A stretch of 64,000 bases of DNA from Hoplostethus atlanticus (taxonomy: Eukaryota; Chordata; Actinopteri; Trachichthyiformes; Trachichthyidae), in contig JAXDDX010000001.1 in assembly GCA_034670405.1 (NCBI GenBank), forward strand, positions 3,198,501-3,262,500, read 5' to 3'. This document shows, one piece after another, positions 11,830-25,276 of this stretch (positions within the stretch are counted from its first letter, which is position 1; every line of letters starts with the position of its first letter). The position numbers and the translations under genes are program-made. Under the pieces are notes generated by a model. It was not told the DNA's origin. It saw only the letters and a list, made by a program, of their open reading frames with translations, and did not search any database.

Positions 11830-12385
11830 TAACACTAACGTTAGCCAAATTGCTAGCTGGGCTAGCTAGCTTTTAATCTCTCTTAATAAATAAAACGATG
11901 ATGTGTCTATAACGAATTTACAGACTAACACAACAGTATCATCAAGATTTTTACATCACTGTCCAGTAAATCTCATGTCGTGAGACTAATGTCACTGGTT
12001 TACTGTGATCTCCAATAGCTAGCATGCTAACAACTTGCTACCAGGTTAGCGTTAGCTTGTGTAGGCCGCATCGTCAGCTTGGCTCCAAAAACCTCGTACA
12101 GTTTGATAATAATGTAGTTAGCTGTGCTAATGCTAGCGCTTAGCACAAGCAAGCTGTCACTTTGAACGTTCAGTGTTTAATAAGCTAACCTTGTCTAACG
12201 TTAATGTTCCGTGCCATGTATTCTTTGTAGTGATGGATATAACGTTACAGTTCCTGAATACTTGACCGGCTTCTTTTCACCAGGTCGCAGCTAATCTTAA
12301 CTTAGCTTAGTCAACTAACATGTCATAATGTACGATCCAAAAGACAGAGCAGCCAATGTTACCAGCCTGGCTAACTAGCTATATG
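11830..12385. repeat. Dense GCTAGC / GTTAGC / AACGTT motif cluster
   Basis: Intron 1 of cnot4 begins with many short palindromic words: CTAACGTTAGCC near 11834, GCTAGCTGGGCTAGCTAGC near 11850, GCTAGCATGCTAAC near 12019, GTTAGCGTTAGC near 12045, GCTAATGCTAGCGCTTAGC near 12125, GCTAACC at 12183 and GGCTAACTAGCTA at 12369. They are not in tandem register. Confidence 0.55.
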
Positions 12386-13110
12386 GCTTTGTACACGACT
12401 TGACCAGTCAGCTGACATTTGGCAGTGAAGGATTGGAAGAGGCGCGAAGCTCTCGCCTTGTTCGTGTTAATTTATTAGCAAATTATGGCAAGTATTTGAA
12501 ATATTGGCAGTTCCTGGTTACCGTTTAATTTAGCGTTATAGTGTTTGCTTGTTACATAGGCTACTAGTTACTGCCATGGATTTTACTTTCTCGATGATGA
12601 GTGACTAGGTGATTATCATACAGAAATTAAGTTGGCACTAACTGCCACCAGCAAATGCTTCATCTGTATAGTTACTGTATAGTTTGTTTTGTTGTGTTTG
12701 TCAGATCACGCCTAACACCTAGGATGGTGTTACTTCAAGGATTGTTAATGTTTGTGATGGTTAACCACAATATCCTCACTAGCTACAATACGTGACTGAG
12801 GCTTACACCAGTGTTTTGTTTTAGTGTATTGTTCCCCCTACCACTGAATAGGTACAAGTCTACATAAAAGAAGTTGATTTTAATAGTTTCAGTGTGCTGT
12901 TCAGTGTTGCAAGGTGACCTTGATTATCTAAATTCAGTTTCAGAGGCTATTCCATCCTGCCAAGATAAAATGTGCAAGGGAAAATGTAAGATTCATCTTA
13001 ACAAGAGTTGAGTCATTTGTAATTGTTATCTCTTATGTTCAGCATATGTATGTTTTCTCAGCCCTGTGCTCTGTGACCAGCTTCAACGCCCACCCTTGCC
13101 GTGCCATAGG

Positions 13111-16100
13111 ATGTCCCACAGCCCTGAGATGAAGGACGACCCAATGGAGTGTCCCCTGTGCATGGAGTCACTGGAGATTGATGACGTCAACTTCTTCCCC
13201 TGCACCTGTGGCTACCAGATCTGCCGCTTCTGCTGGCACCGCATCCGCACAGACGAGAACGGCCTTTGCCCCGCCTGCAGAAAGGTGAGGAAAGGGTATT
13301 TGAACATGATGCCAGAGAAGCCCATCTCAGAACTGTAGGTTCTGGAGGGCGATTCACCTATCATGACAGCCAAAAGGACACGGTAAGAAAAGCAAAGGTG
13401 GTGATGTTGAGGTTGTCCAGGGGTGGGAAATGAAATATTTCCTCCCCCTTTGACAGTGGCTGGTCAATTCACACATCCAGCCTGTCAGCAATGGTTATTA
13501 ACCTGCTAAACTGTCTGATAGGTCCACCAGAATAGGCCAACCTAACAGCCCTGGCAGATATCTGTTAAATGTCTTGCCATGATGCTAATACTCCAAAATA
13601 CATTACCTGAATTTCATCATTCAATATCTCTAAAATATAGAGGATTATGTCTGTAATTGGGTTATCATTTTGTCGACTAAGTGCCTAAGTTACCCACTAT
13701 CCTTTTAGTACCATCATTTGTTGTGATTTTACACTGTTAATAATTTTATACCAGTAGGTGTCTTTTTTTTTTTTTTCTCTCATTTTGAAACAAAACTCTT
13801 TGTATGTTTGTTCTGTTTGCAGCCGTACCCGGAGGACCCCGCTGTCTACAAGCCCCTGTCACAGGAGGAGATCCAAAGGATAAAGAATGAGAAGAAGCAG
13901 AAGCAGAACGAGAAAAAGCAGAAGGTGACGGAAAACCGCAAGCATCTGGCCAGTGTCAGAGTCGTCCAAAGAAACTTGGTGTTTGTGGTGGGACTCTCGC
14001 AACGGCTCGCAGACCCTGAGGTAGGCACGCTGACTAACCACACTCACTAACCATCCTAGTCATTCAAACTACTTTGGATTGGATACACATTGGATACACA
14101 GGATATCTCAACTAAGCTATTTTTCTGCTTTGTCTTCACAGGTCCTAAAAAGGCCAGAGTACTTTGGGAGGTTTGGAAAAATCCATAAAGTGGTCATCAA
14201 CAACAGCACATCTTACGCAGGTTCACAGGTGAGATGTTGGATCAAACTGACAGTATGCTCTCTTGCCTTGAATCTGTAGGAAGATGCTGTGACAAGAACT
14301 AACAACTTAACAATTACCTGCTGGTTCCAGGTGACCTGTGTGTTTACTTTTTGTTCTCTGGTTCTACAGGGACCTAGTGCCAGCGCTTATGTCACTTACA
14401 TCCGATCTGAAGATGCCCTAAGAGCAATACAGTGTGTGAACAATGTGGTTGTTGATGGTAGAACACTTAAGGTGAGCAATAACACTCAGACTCATAATGT
14501 CCATTTATATTTTGCTATCAGTGCCTATTCATGATATATAAGGTATGATTTTGCTTTTTATCGGTATAAAACCTGATTGATAACATTCTCACCTATCTCA
14601 TCCCTTTCCTGTTTCCTGCTGTTTTTAAGAGAAACAATATCACATCCTTATCTTCGACAACATACAAAGAGTAGGACTTACCTGAGGAGAATATAAAGTC
14701 CTTTGAAATAAACATTAAATAAAATGGATACTAAACAAGTTTGTTTGCAAATTCTGTGAGGACATTTCCACTTAGATTTGATCTCTCTGTTACAGGCTTC
14801 TTTAGGCACAACAAAATACTGCAGTTACTTCCTCAAAAGTATGCAGTGTCCCAAGCCAGATTGTATGTATTTACATGAGTTGGGTGACGAAGCGGCTAGC
14901 TTTACTAAAGAGGAGATGCAGGTAATACCTTGGGACGATTTCCTTAATTAAATTGCACTGTGGTGTGTATATTAACCACTAGTCAATTGACAGGATGTTG
15001 TCTCATGTTGTGCCATTTGTATTTAGGCGGGCAAACACCAAGAGTATGAGCAGAAACTTCTCCAAGACCTTTATAAAATGAACCCTAGCTTTCTACAACC
15101 CCCAGCATGTGGAACAGAGAAGTCAAAGAGTAAATCCAACCCTACACAGAGGTAGGTGTTTTGTTCTCTGATGTTGATCTTCTCATTACTTCTACAATGC
15201 AACTTAATTGCAGTGCTATTAGTTGATGCTTGATGTTCTCCTGTTATGTAACAGAACCAACAATGGCAATGGTAAAGACGGGTGGCCAACGCTGTCAGGG
15301 CATAGCAAACTGGTCAATGGGCTTTCAGAGGACCGCAAGTCCCCTCCGCTGCTAGATTGCTATCTAGACCAAGACGTTCTTACTTCAGATGGGCTGGATA
15401 CAGAGCTGGGGCCTGGCCAGTGTACCGCCCTGTCCCCCTTCTCCTCTAACTGTGACAGTAACAGGTAACATAGACCGGTCAATAAGTAACATTAAAGAAA
15501 AATATTTTATTTTTGAAGATATGATGTATGACAGTATTTGTTTTGTTGTCCATTGCTTCTGACCATTTAAAAAAAAATATTTCTATACATACAAGTATTC
15601 CTCCAAGAAACATCCAAGCCATATCGTCTTTTCCTCTTTCTCAAAGGGTAGGACATGCTTATATATATTCTGATTTGTCTTTCTCTCTCTCTAGTCCCAG
15701 TGACAAACCGCCAGAATCAATCAGTATGGTGAATGGAGAGACTTTACAACAGGTAAAGACCATAACTCCCTTGTTTATTTAAACTCAAACCTAAATGATG
15801 GTCTGAGCAGGACATTCTCACAAGTGCTTCTTCCTCTCCTCTCTCTGTCTAGATACTCAACAGTGACTCCCCCTCCCCTCCCCCGGGCTTAACCAAGCCC
15901 AGCCTGGTGGTGCCCATCAGTTTGTCAGACCTCACAGCTCGCTCACCTTTCGAGGGTGCAGCAGCAGAGTCCCAGTCACTCTTCTCAGACAACAGTAACT
16001 TCAGACACCCCAATCCTCTCCCCGCTGGCCTGCCCCCCTTCCCCAGTTCCCCCCGCAGCGGCTCTGACTGGCCCATGACCCCTGAACCACAGAGCCTCTT

Positions 16101-17958
16101 CACATCAGGTCTGTTCACGCCTGTGCCCATTCACATTGGGGATTTGTTTTAAACCTATTATATGGCCTAATTGTTTGTGCTTGGTAAACTGTGCAGTCAA
16201 CAAATCACAGCACTGCAACAGAGCGTTTCTTTCTCTAGTTGTCAAACAACAGGCTAGGTTGTAGCTTGTAATCATCATTTGTATCATGTATTTTCTGAGT
16301 ACTGTTGCCCTGAGCCTTGTACTCCTTACTACTGGGTATTTGTAAGGGTCATGACATAGGGATTTAAGCCTATTTTACTTTTGCAGCCATTGTAAATTGT
16401 GCTAGATAAGAAAATCAGCAAAATATATAAAATATATCTTGTTTTCTCCTCCTCCCAGACACAATACCAGTGTCTTCCTCCACAGACTGGCAGGCAGCCT
16501 TTGGCTTCGGCTCATCCACCAAACAGCAGGATGATGACCTGGGCTTCGACCCGTTCGACGTCACCCGTAAGGCCTTGGCTGACCTGATAGAGAAGGAGCT
16601 GTCAGTGAAGGATCAGAGCCCCCTGTCCCCAGGGCCCCTCTCACATGGGACTCACCATGGCCCCAGCCTGATGCCCCCTAACCCCAGCACCTCTCACCAC
16701 TTCCCCAGCGGCCCGCCGCGCCTCTCCCAACTCCACCACAGAGCTATCTACAGCTCCTTCAGCTTCCCCGGCAGTCAAAACAGCCAAGCCAGTCAGCAGC
16801 AGCCAGCCGCCAGACATCCCTGGATGGGCGTCCCCACACGCAATAACCTCACACACTTGAACCACTCAGCCAGTGCTGCCTCACACAGTAATTTCCTGGA
16901 CCTGAATCTGCCCCCTCAGCACAACACAGGACTGGGAGGGATCCCCATCTCAGGTACCAACCACCTGGGTCAATCTGTGGACATCCTGTGTCCTGTGGAA
17001 TTAATGCATGTTAAAGCAGAGATCAGATGTATTCCTTTGACAGATTATTGAGTGGTAAAACATATGTGCCATGCCATTTAAGCATTGTTATACTGCTATT
17101 TTTGATTAGCTTTTATTGACCTTGCAGGGAAAAACAAATGACTTCAAGATGCAGTTCTGCGCCCGGCCACATGTTGGCGATCAAAACAACTGACATTATT
17201 TGTTGTCCTTTCTTTTCCTGCAGAAAACAGTGGCTCTATAGACGGCTTAAATGTGAAAGAGTGGCAGGATGGCCTGAGAGCTCTCCTGCCCAACATTAAT
17301 ATCAATTTCGGGGGCCTCCCAAACTCCTCTTCCTCTTCATCCTCCTCATCCTCCAACAGTGTTAACCACATCGGTGGGCCGCTAGGGCCAGCGGGAATCT
17401 CACACAGCCTCAGCTGGGACAGCACGGCCAGTTGGATGGACCCTGCTATCATCACAGGTAGAGGGACTGCTCGGACTCACCTTCGAGTTTATTTGTACCT
17501 TACAAACCGCTTAATCATTGAATGATTAAGGTGATGCTTTCAGTATGGACATATGGAAAGTGCTGTAGAGGATGTTGTGTTTTCTTACCACTGACCCATT
17601 CTTTATCTCTCTTTACCCCCACTCCTAAGGCATCCCTGCCTCGGCAGGCAGCAGTTTAGACTGTCTCCAGGATGACAACCCACCACACTGGCTCAAATCC
17701 CTGCAGGCGCTTACAGAGATGGATGGCCCAGCCAGCTCAGTGGTGCCCACTCCCCAGCCCCTCCACAGTGGCCTCCTTGATGCCCACCTCCCCCTTCACC
17801 ACAGAGCCGCCGGCGGCTGGGCTCCCTACCTGCCCCCTCCCACAGCCAACCCCGCCAGCCAGTTCCACTCCCCTCCCCCAGGCTTCCAGACAGCCTTCAG
17901 ACCCCCGGGCCAGCCCCCCACAGAGCTGCTACAGAGTGCCGCTGTGGACCGCCACTGA
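13111..17958 (+). CDS. cnot4: CCR4-NOT transcription complex subunit 4 (RING E3 ligase)
   Basis: E3 ubiquitin ligase attached to the CCR4-NOT deadenylase complex, with roles in mRNA decay and co-translational quality control. Twelve coding exons keep frame and give 797 residues: 13111-13284, 13823-14020, 14142-14228, 14370-14471, 14796-14921, 15027-15151, 15255-15464, 15695-15752, 15853-16108, 16459-16953, 17224-17457, 17630-17958. The N-terminus has the C4C4 RING (CPLCMESLEIDD from residue 14, CTCGYQICRFCW, CPACRK). Then come a lysine-rich helix (about 70-95), an RRM (NLVFVVGLSQRLADPE to GRTLK) and a CCCH zinc finger (CSYFLKSMQCPKPDCMYLH). The long disordered C-terminal half has conserved islands SPFEGA, SSTDWQAAFGFGSS, DLGFDPFDVTRKALADLIEKE and NFLDLNLPPQHNTGLGGIP. 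I chose MSHSPEMKDDP as start because it aligns with human MSRSPDAKEDP; an upstream GTG/ATG frame is excluded by an acceptor near 13061. A serine run encoded at about 17325-17358 is a local expansion. Paralogue (4a or 4b) is not resolved. Confidence 0.95.
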
Positions 17959-19535
17959 ACACAGACTACAGCAGACAACCATCCATTCCCACTACCACCT
18001 TATACCCACTCATCCTATACCCACCTCCCCTCCCCGATGCAATACACACCAATCTGCAGAATATGAAAATTATTAACAAAATAACAAACATGCTTTCTTC
18101 TTTTTCTCTTCCTCCTTCCTTTTTGTCTACTCCGAAGGCCTATTTGTTTTTGCTTTCGTTTGTGGCACATGAGTTATTGGTACCCTTTGTCTGCTACCAT
18201 CTTCACTCCTTAGACCTAGTTCTGGGCATAAGGTTGAAATGTTTGGGATCATATAGCTTACTGTTGTGAAGAGCACAAAAACAGTATAGCGGGAGTGCCC
18301 AGTGGTGACACAAGTTAACTCCACAAACTGCGAAGAAACAAATTAGCTAAAGTAAGGTCTTTTTAAGTAACTAATGATTAAGCATGAACAAAATGTATGT
18401 TTGAAAGTTGAAGTCACAATTACTTATGAGGAATGAAGCAAGCTGTGAATCCGCTCTTGAAGCTTTGCCCCAAAGACCCTCATCCTCCCCACTATAACAG
18501 GAGACTGTGAAACGGTTAACCCTCGCAGCAAAATCCCCAATGATTATGAATATGGCGAGGTGGGGGAGAGAGAGGAGGAGTTGGCACATAGCTTTTTGAG
18601 AATAGTTTTTAAAAAAAGAAGCTGGTTTGCTGGTTAGAGAGTGAATGCAGACATTGGGGAGTTGAGGGCACAGGCTATGCATGGGCTCCCTGTTAGGCAG
18701 GGACACAAATGGCCTGCCTGAGAGGCCACTTGGCCCACATTCCCTTTAGTGGAGGGCTCCCAGTGGCCCGTCCTGCTGGAGGGAAAATTTTGCTGAACCT
18801 CTGTATCAGAGGATAGAGCACTGCCTAACTGAGGGGAGCCAGGGCTTTGGGAGATCGTGGCACACATCCTGAGCATTAGGGTTAGACTCATACTCACAGT
18901 GCCACTGTGTGGCACCTACAGTAACTAGCCCTAACAAGGACAGCCGCCAGTAGATAGAAGAATGACTAGATGGATGAGGATGTCACAACTATACTGGAAA
19001 CAATACTAATGAGGGTAGCAATAGGGTTCCCCTTTGTTCCACCCATGAGGGCTTAAACGAGGCCTTAAAATGAACAATGAGAGAAAGGAGCTTGAGTGAT
19101 TGGAAGGGGATTATAGCATCACGATTGCTGAAAAATACGCACCAATTGAGAAAAACTGAAATAATGTAACTTGGGCAACTATGTGTGTGTCACAAAGGAA
19201 GGTGCTGCAAGACAATACAAAGTACAGTAGTAGTGATTTAAGGAGCTCTCAGCCTTTGGGATTTGGGAATGACCTCTCCTACCACAGCCTTTTCTTTTGA
19301 AGTCTTAACTCTGGTCCGTGTTCTCTCTGTCTCTCTCTCTCTCTTACCCCCTGCTGTCCCCTATTAAACAGTATTCACAAGATGAACGAACTCATCCAGG
19401 AGAAACCAATACAAAAGTCATACAATGGGTTTTAACATGATGTTGAGAAAAACAAATTGAGGCGCTTTAAAGGAAATTAACTGTCCTCTGCAGGTCTGGA
19501 AAAATGAACCTTAAATAAAACTGAAAACTCAGTGC
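17959..19535 (+). other. cnot4: Probable cnot4 3' UTR
   Basis: No coding content after the TGA at 17956-17958. The stretch runs to a convincing polyadenylation signal at 19514-19519. Length about 1.6 kb, usual for vertebrate regulators. Confidence 0.45.
19514..19519 (+). terminator. cnot4: Candidate cnot4 polyadenylation signal
   Basis: AATAAA followed within 20-60 bases by a GT/T-rich stretch (TGCTGGTCTTAGGTTCTTTT), the usual layout of a cleavage site and downstream element. A further AATAAA lies at about 20327. Confidence 0.5.
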
Positions 19536-21944
19536 TGGTCTTAGGTTCTTTTGTCTGTTCTTGTGTTTCCATCACCCTTATTTGAACTTTCATAAGTATT
19601 TTTACTGTTAAGTACACCCCACCATATATAACACAAATAGTCTTAGGATGAGTTGTGTGTATATATATCTCAGGTCTACGTAGGTTCTGTAATGCTCAGC
19701 TTCTGGTATCGGTTTCCTCCACTAGGGGGCAGATACCTTTCCTGTCAGTGATGGAAGCTCTGCAGTCAAACTCCTGTGTAGTACTCACAAGGTTACAGAG
19801 AATGATACCCTGCTACTACAGCTTTTTCAGATATCCGGCATGTTTTTTGCCCTTGAACAACGATCGCCTTAGTCGTAAGTACTTGTCAGGCAGGCTCAAG
19901 TATCAAATATTGATTTGGATAGGAATGATATAATTTCACATTTTCCATGCCATATATTTATAGTACATTAGGCGATCAATGTAATGTGTATCAGTGCTGG
20001 TGTGTGTGGAGCATGCGTGCATAACATCCAGCCCCCCAGCTTGCAGCCCTGCACTCTGTTCCAGGCCAATGCAGCAGTCAGTACCTGCAGCGGTAGATGG
20101 CTTTTTGTCCTGTAGGACCTCTGATAGACAAAGGGAGGAGCAGAGTCGATGCTCGTCCAGTGGCCTCGCTATGTTCAGGCTTGAAATAAGCTCTCCTGTG
20201 AATCAGAAATCCTCCATATTTTCCCCCACTGATGTTTATTTGGATTTGGGCTGATATAAAGAAGGCTTGTCCCGACCAGATGCTGTTCTGCAGGCCTCCA
20301 GTATTGTCACACTTTTTTTGTATGTGTAATAAACAAACTATGATAGGAAACCTACCCTAATGTTACCTCCACTGTCACTGGTCATCCCCTCCCCAGGGGC
20401 CCATTAGGGGAAGTGTCCAGCCCGGGGTGACTGAAGGTGGGCTGGAGCTGCCCACTGGTTCCAGCTCCAACTCCCATGCTCAGGTGCTGAGAAGGCACTA
20501 GCAGAGGTGAGTGTGTGAATAATGCAGACAGGCAGCAGATTCTGGGGCAGTGACAATGAGTCAGCAGCAACATAGAGGGGGGGGGGAGCTCTGCTGAGAG
20601 TGTTCCAGGACCAACACACACTCCTACAGTCATATGTATATATATATGTGTGCACTGTAACACTTAAACGGATACTAGAGAGATCTTTTTGACAATATGT
20701 GCCTGGCATATTTCAGAATAAGCTTTATGATAGTGTATAGGATTCAGCTTTTTTTACACAGTGGTAGTGAAAGTGGAAACAAACATATCGCCCCATAGCC
20801 CATACAATGATAATATCAACAACTCCAATGTTATGGGCTGGTAAGGGTTTTTTTTTGGCTTTAGTGAATCACTTTATGGAAAAGACTGGCAAAGAATCTG
20901 CCTAAAAGCATGCTGGACATAATTGTTAAGTGCTCTGTGACAGACAGTGTTGTCTAAAACAGATGATTAGTTTATTGATTTGCTTCCTTTGCTGAAACTG
21001 CATATTCATGCACATTACCATATGGGCTCTTGCTGTGTGAAGTGGGACGGAGGGAGGACAGGGAGTGAGAATGAATGATGAAGCAAGAGAGCCTTATGGT
21101 AGTTTATAGTGATGAATCACCTTTAGTGGTAGAAGGTGCCGTCTGTTACACAGACCTGAGTCAAATAGTAATTGTAAATGATTCTTATTTAACCTTCTTG
21201 GCGCACCAGATCAGATACGGTAACAGTGAAGTTTAGATAGTGCCAAGTGGGTTGTCAATGACAGAAGATTATACTAAATTGGCTTTCTCTGTAAGTATGT
21301 TCATTTTCTGGCAAAGCCCACCCATTTGGCATTTAGGTAAGTTAAAAACAAAACAGAAAACGGTTTGACCCGGGTCTGATGTTACATCAGGACAAGCAGA
21401 AAAGCTTTTTTGCTGCATCACAGAGCTGTCTTCTCGGGGAGTTGAGTCTTGTAAACTGCTGAAATTTTGCTTTCCTCCAGGACTGCAGTTAGAGAGAGGC
21501 ATGTGGAAAGGGCACACCAGCTGCAGTGGCTGCCTGAGCAGGCTGTCCTTCACCTTACCTCATCAATTTGGGAACAATCACATAACTGCAACTGCAATTT
21601 TGGTGCTTTTCCTTTTCTTACTTGAACTGAAAGTTTACGTGATTATTTATGTCAAGTGAGTTTCATGGTCCTCGGGGGTGTTGAAACCAGTTGAAAACCC
21701 ATTGTATAATTTCAAAACTGCATGTGTGTCATTGTCATCTTCATTACAAAAACATGTACATTTTGAGGATATGTAGTTTTCATATGAAAACGACCATGCT
21801 ATGTATAATACCTGGCCCTGGCCTGGCTGCCTGCATGGGAAACCTGTCGGGACTGCTCTCAGCAAAAAGCACTCTCTCCATTTATCAGCCTTTGACAGGC
21901 TCTAACACCAGTGGAGACACTGGTCCTCTCTGCATAGCTTCCTG
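19536..21944. other. Intergenic; no gene seen
   Basis: Short open frames only, none resembling a known family and none linked by splice sites. Small homopolymer runs (G at about 20576-20587) are the only structure I noted. Confidence 0.5.
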
Positions 21945-22308
21945 CACTGTAAAAAAATATTACATTTATTAACAAGTCATTTTGTCTCATATTCAGTCTT
22001 GAAATCCTAAACAAGTGAAACATTCTGCCAATGGGGCGAGATAATTGCAATTGTCTCCAGTGCAGTTTCACATCAATCTTCTGTAAACCAGAGTCAATAT
22101 GTTGGAACAAGGCAGAATAAGGCCGATCACTCCCTAGTATCAAGATAATGACACTGGATTGTCTTGGAACAAGTTGATTGGCATTGGAAACACGTGACAT
22201 CATCTCACCCAATTGATTTGTTTTCCCCTTGTTTTACAAAAAAACAATATCTAGATAAGACTCAATACTAGATTAAATGACTTGTGAAGATGGATATTTT
22301 TTGCAGTG
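21945..22308. mobile_element. EnSpm/CACTA-type non-autonomous DNA transposon (MITE)
   Basis: Begins CACTGTAAAAAAATATTACA and ends, on the opposite strand, CACTGCAAAAAATATCCATC; the inverted ends extend to a shared ACAAGTCATTT, about 35 bp. The interior has TCTGCCAATGGGGCGAGATAA, the same type as the TCTGCCAATGGGG block in non-autonomous zebrafish EnSpm elements. No transposase frame. A TG borders both ends. Confidence 0.75.
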
Positions 22309-23235
22309 TGCACAACTCTCAACTGACCCACACAAGCCTTTACTGTAAATCCCACCAGCAGTCCAGTTAATGTGGCCTGGGAAAACTGGAACGCTCCTCC
22401 GTGATCACATGTAGCGTAACATGAACACTTGTTTCTGTCCTCTGCTGTAAACCTCTGGAAAGGAGTCATCGTGAGCTAATCATTATGTTGTACTCTGTCA
22501 GGCTTTTTCACTGATCGTCAAGATGACTGCTGTTCATGAGTCACATAATCCTTCTGAATCATCAATATTTAACCTGAACATCAAAATGGAAGTACGATTG
22601 ATACATACATTTAAACCCTCCATGCCTCAACAAGAGGTTTATTAGCAAGGTCTTTCCAAAATCGCCCCCTGGCAGAGGTTTTCATACATGAGAGCCGATA
22701 CCAAATCAATAGAGCGGCGGGGTGGAGGAGAGACCTTAGATGAATGACTTTAACACTGTGGGTGAGACAGCGAGCTGAGCTGATGAGACTGAGCTGTGAG
22801 GGTGGAGATGGTAGTGCTTGGTCCAGTGACTGGATCTATAACATTTAAAGGATTATTACTTTTCCCACCAGTGAGTTATCTGCTATTTAAAGCCCCGGTA
22901 CCAAGTACTACACACCCTTTACAGTCGTTATTCACCCTTACACACCCTTCACAGCATTACTGTGACCGTTGCTGGTGGTTTAGACTCCTCAAAGGCTCTG
23001 CACGTGGTGTTATCCTTTGTGGTTTTGTATTTGCCAGCCTCCTTTAGTGCTGTGCGATGATGTAATTGAAGCGGGAAGGTCACAGAGCTGGGTTCAATGA
23101 TGTGAAGGTTTGAATTTTCTCAGACAAGCACGCTGACACTGCATGCTGGACTGCAGGAATATGTAAGCTGAGATTCACATCCTTGATATCACAAGGACGT
23201 TTCCAGACTGGAACACAGATGCAGATCTCACAACC

Positions 23236-23405
23236 ATGGATGGATGGACGGATGGATGGAAGGACAAATGGATGGATGGATGGATGGATGGACGGACAGA
23301 TGGATGGATGGATGGATGGATGGATGATGGATGGATGGACGGATGGATGGATGGATGGATTTATGGATGGATGGACGTACGGATGGATGAATGAATGGAC
23401 AGGAT
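23236..23405. repeat. (GGAT)n minisatellite-like tract
   Basis: About 170 bases of imperfect GGAT tetranucleotides interspersed with GGAC and single-base changes. The open frames on both strands here (His-Pro-Ser-Ile repeats on the minus strand) are products of the repeat, not genes. Confidence 0.9.
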
Positions 23406-24300
23406 GGTGAATATACAGACATATGGATGCCTGTTTTTTGGCACAGTGTGATGATGGACACTCTGTTACATGACTGATATGTACACTGTAACGACACGTG
23501 CCAATCCCCCTGGACAGCAGACACACTGACACACAGAAAGATGAATAGGTAGTTCATAATGAACTCCACATTTTACCCCCCACCCCCCACCCCAACCTTC
23601 CATGCTTGGGTCATATTTTCTTTGCTGTATCACTACAGTGATGTAGGGCTGTCAGTGGCCTACGGTAAAGAGGTACATTTAACTGGCCTGAGTTTCACAA
23701 AGACCATTTGTGGACTTCCACAAGGACGAGGAAATTATGGACGTGCCCTTAATTATTAAACAAGTGTGTCAGCAGCCCGGCTTGATGGAGGTAATGCAAA
23801 GAGGAAGTGGGCCAGAGAGAGGGCCTAGGGGATGGAGGGATGAGGGGAGTTGGTGGGCCTAGGTCTGGGGGTGGGGTGCTGTCAGACCCAAGGGCTATGG
23901 CTCAAGCATGGGAGATCCAATATTGCTGTCAAAGCAATTTTGTACATTGCTAACAATCAGAACCTATACAAGGCTGTTAGAGGTGGACGATGCACAGGCT
24001 TTAAAGCAGGGGCCTCAATAGGTAAACAGCAATACAGTTGTGAAGAACCACCCAGTTGCTGTCATGAGAATAGCCTACACCAGAGAGCACTTGTGATTTC
24101 AAATAGAGTAATTATGTCATACTGTGCATGCGCCGCTGATTGGGCGACGATGAATAGGCCCTTGAGAAACTTTTTGGATGACGTCAACAGGAATGGCGTG
24201 GCATCTCCGTACAAAAGGGATATGGGGTGAGTGTCTGTCTTCAAAGAAATCGATCAGGAATATCAAGTGAGCCAGAGGCCTGACTCAGGCAAATCAGCCA

Positions 24301-24301
<1 letters not shown>

Positions 24302-24336
<35 letters not shown>
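24302..24336. repeat. (GT)n microsatellite
   Basis: Near-perfect dinucleotide run, followed by a GA-rich purine tract to about 24390. Confidence 0.9.
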
Positions 24337-24340
<4 letters not shown>

Positions 24341-25019
24341 CTATGAGAAAGACAGAGAAAGACCGAGAGAGAAAGAGAGAGCGAGCGAGCCCATGCAGCC
24401 ACAGTGTGCTTGCTAGCGAGCATGGCTGTCAGCACTCGCCCCTGGATAAAACCACATTTGCCTAACAGCTGTTGAATGGCTCTTCATTCAAGGAGACGTG
24501 TTTAGGCAGTTGAGGTATAGACGGGGGAGAAAGGGAAGAGGAGGGAGGTGATGAACTCGACGGAGGCCTGCTGCACCACTGACCGACGGTCCCTCAATTA
24601 GTCCAACAGACGGATGGGGGGATTAAACAAGGCAGTGGCTTCCACCACAGTTTCAATTAAATGTACCCGATTTGACATGGTAAGGCAGACAGCTGGGTCG
24701 ACGTGGCCCTTACAGTGCACGTCAAACACTCAACGTAGCAGGATGGAGTATTTAAACTGCCCCCGAGCCTAACTATAATCTGAGAGAGAAAGATCTTCCT
24801 CAAGTAATTGTTGATTCATTCGACACCCATCTACTGTACGTGTGTGTGTGCACCTTTAGGTGAGACTAACAGATGCAAAGACAAGGAGAGAGAGAGAGAG
24901 CAGAGGAAAGCAGGCGTGACAGCCTTTACTGAAGCAGCGATATGAGCGAGGTGCTATTCGGTATGGCGCTGTGTGCTATGACAGTACAGTGGAGCTTTGT
25001 AGTCAGTCACGGTGCTGTG

Positions 25020-25072
25020 AAGAGGGGAGAGAGGGAGAGAGACAAAGGGAAAGAGAAAGAGAGAGAGAGCAG
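25020..25072. repeat. GA-rich purine tract
   Basis: Imperfect GAGA/AAAG repeats; a second, perfect GA run lies about 170 bases downstream. Confidence 0.7.
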
Positions 25073-25236
25073 TAGGATCGGTGCCAGCTCACCCCACCCT
25101 TGCTGCTGCCTGCAGAATGAGGAGTGCTGCATTTCCTGAGGGCAATGCAGAGGACAAGGAAGAAGAGGTTCACTTCTGCTAAGGTCGCCATATCCCAAAC
25201 ACAGGGCAGGGATGCAGACGCAGAGAGCCCAGGGCG

Positions 25237-25239
<3 letters not shown>

Positions 25240-25272
<33 letters not shown>
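25240..25272. repeat. (GA)n microsatellite
   Basis: Dinucleotide run, flanked by CAGACAGA repeats. Confidence 0.9.

Positions 25273-25276
<4 letters not shown>

Noticed and set aside
23080..23569. Long open frames with His-Pro-Ser-Ile or Met-Asp-Gly-Trp repeats
   Set aside because: They are translations of the GGAT tetranucleotide tract on both strands and have no independent support. The spacing is also not that of a CRISPR array.
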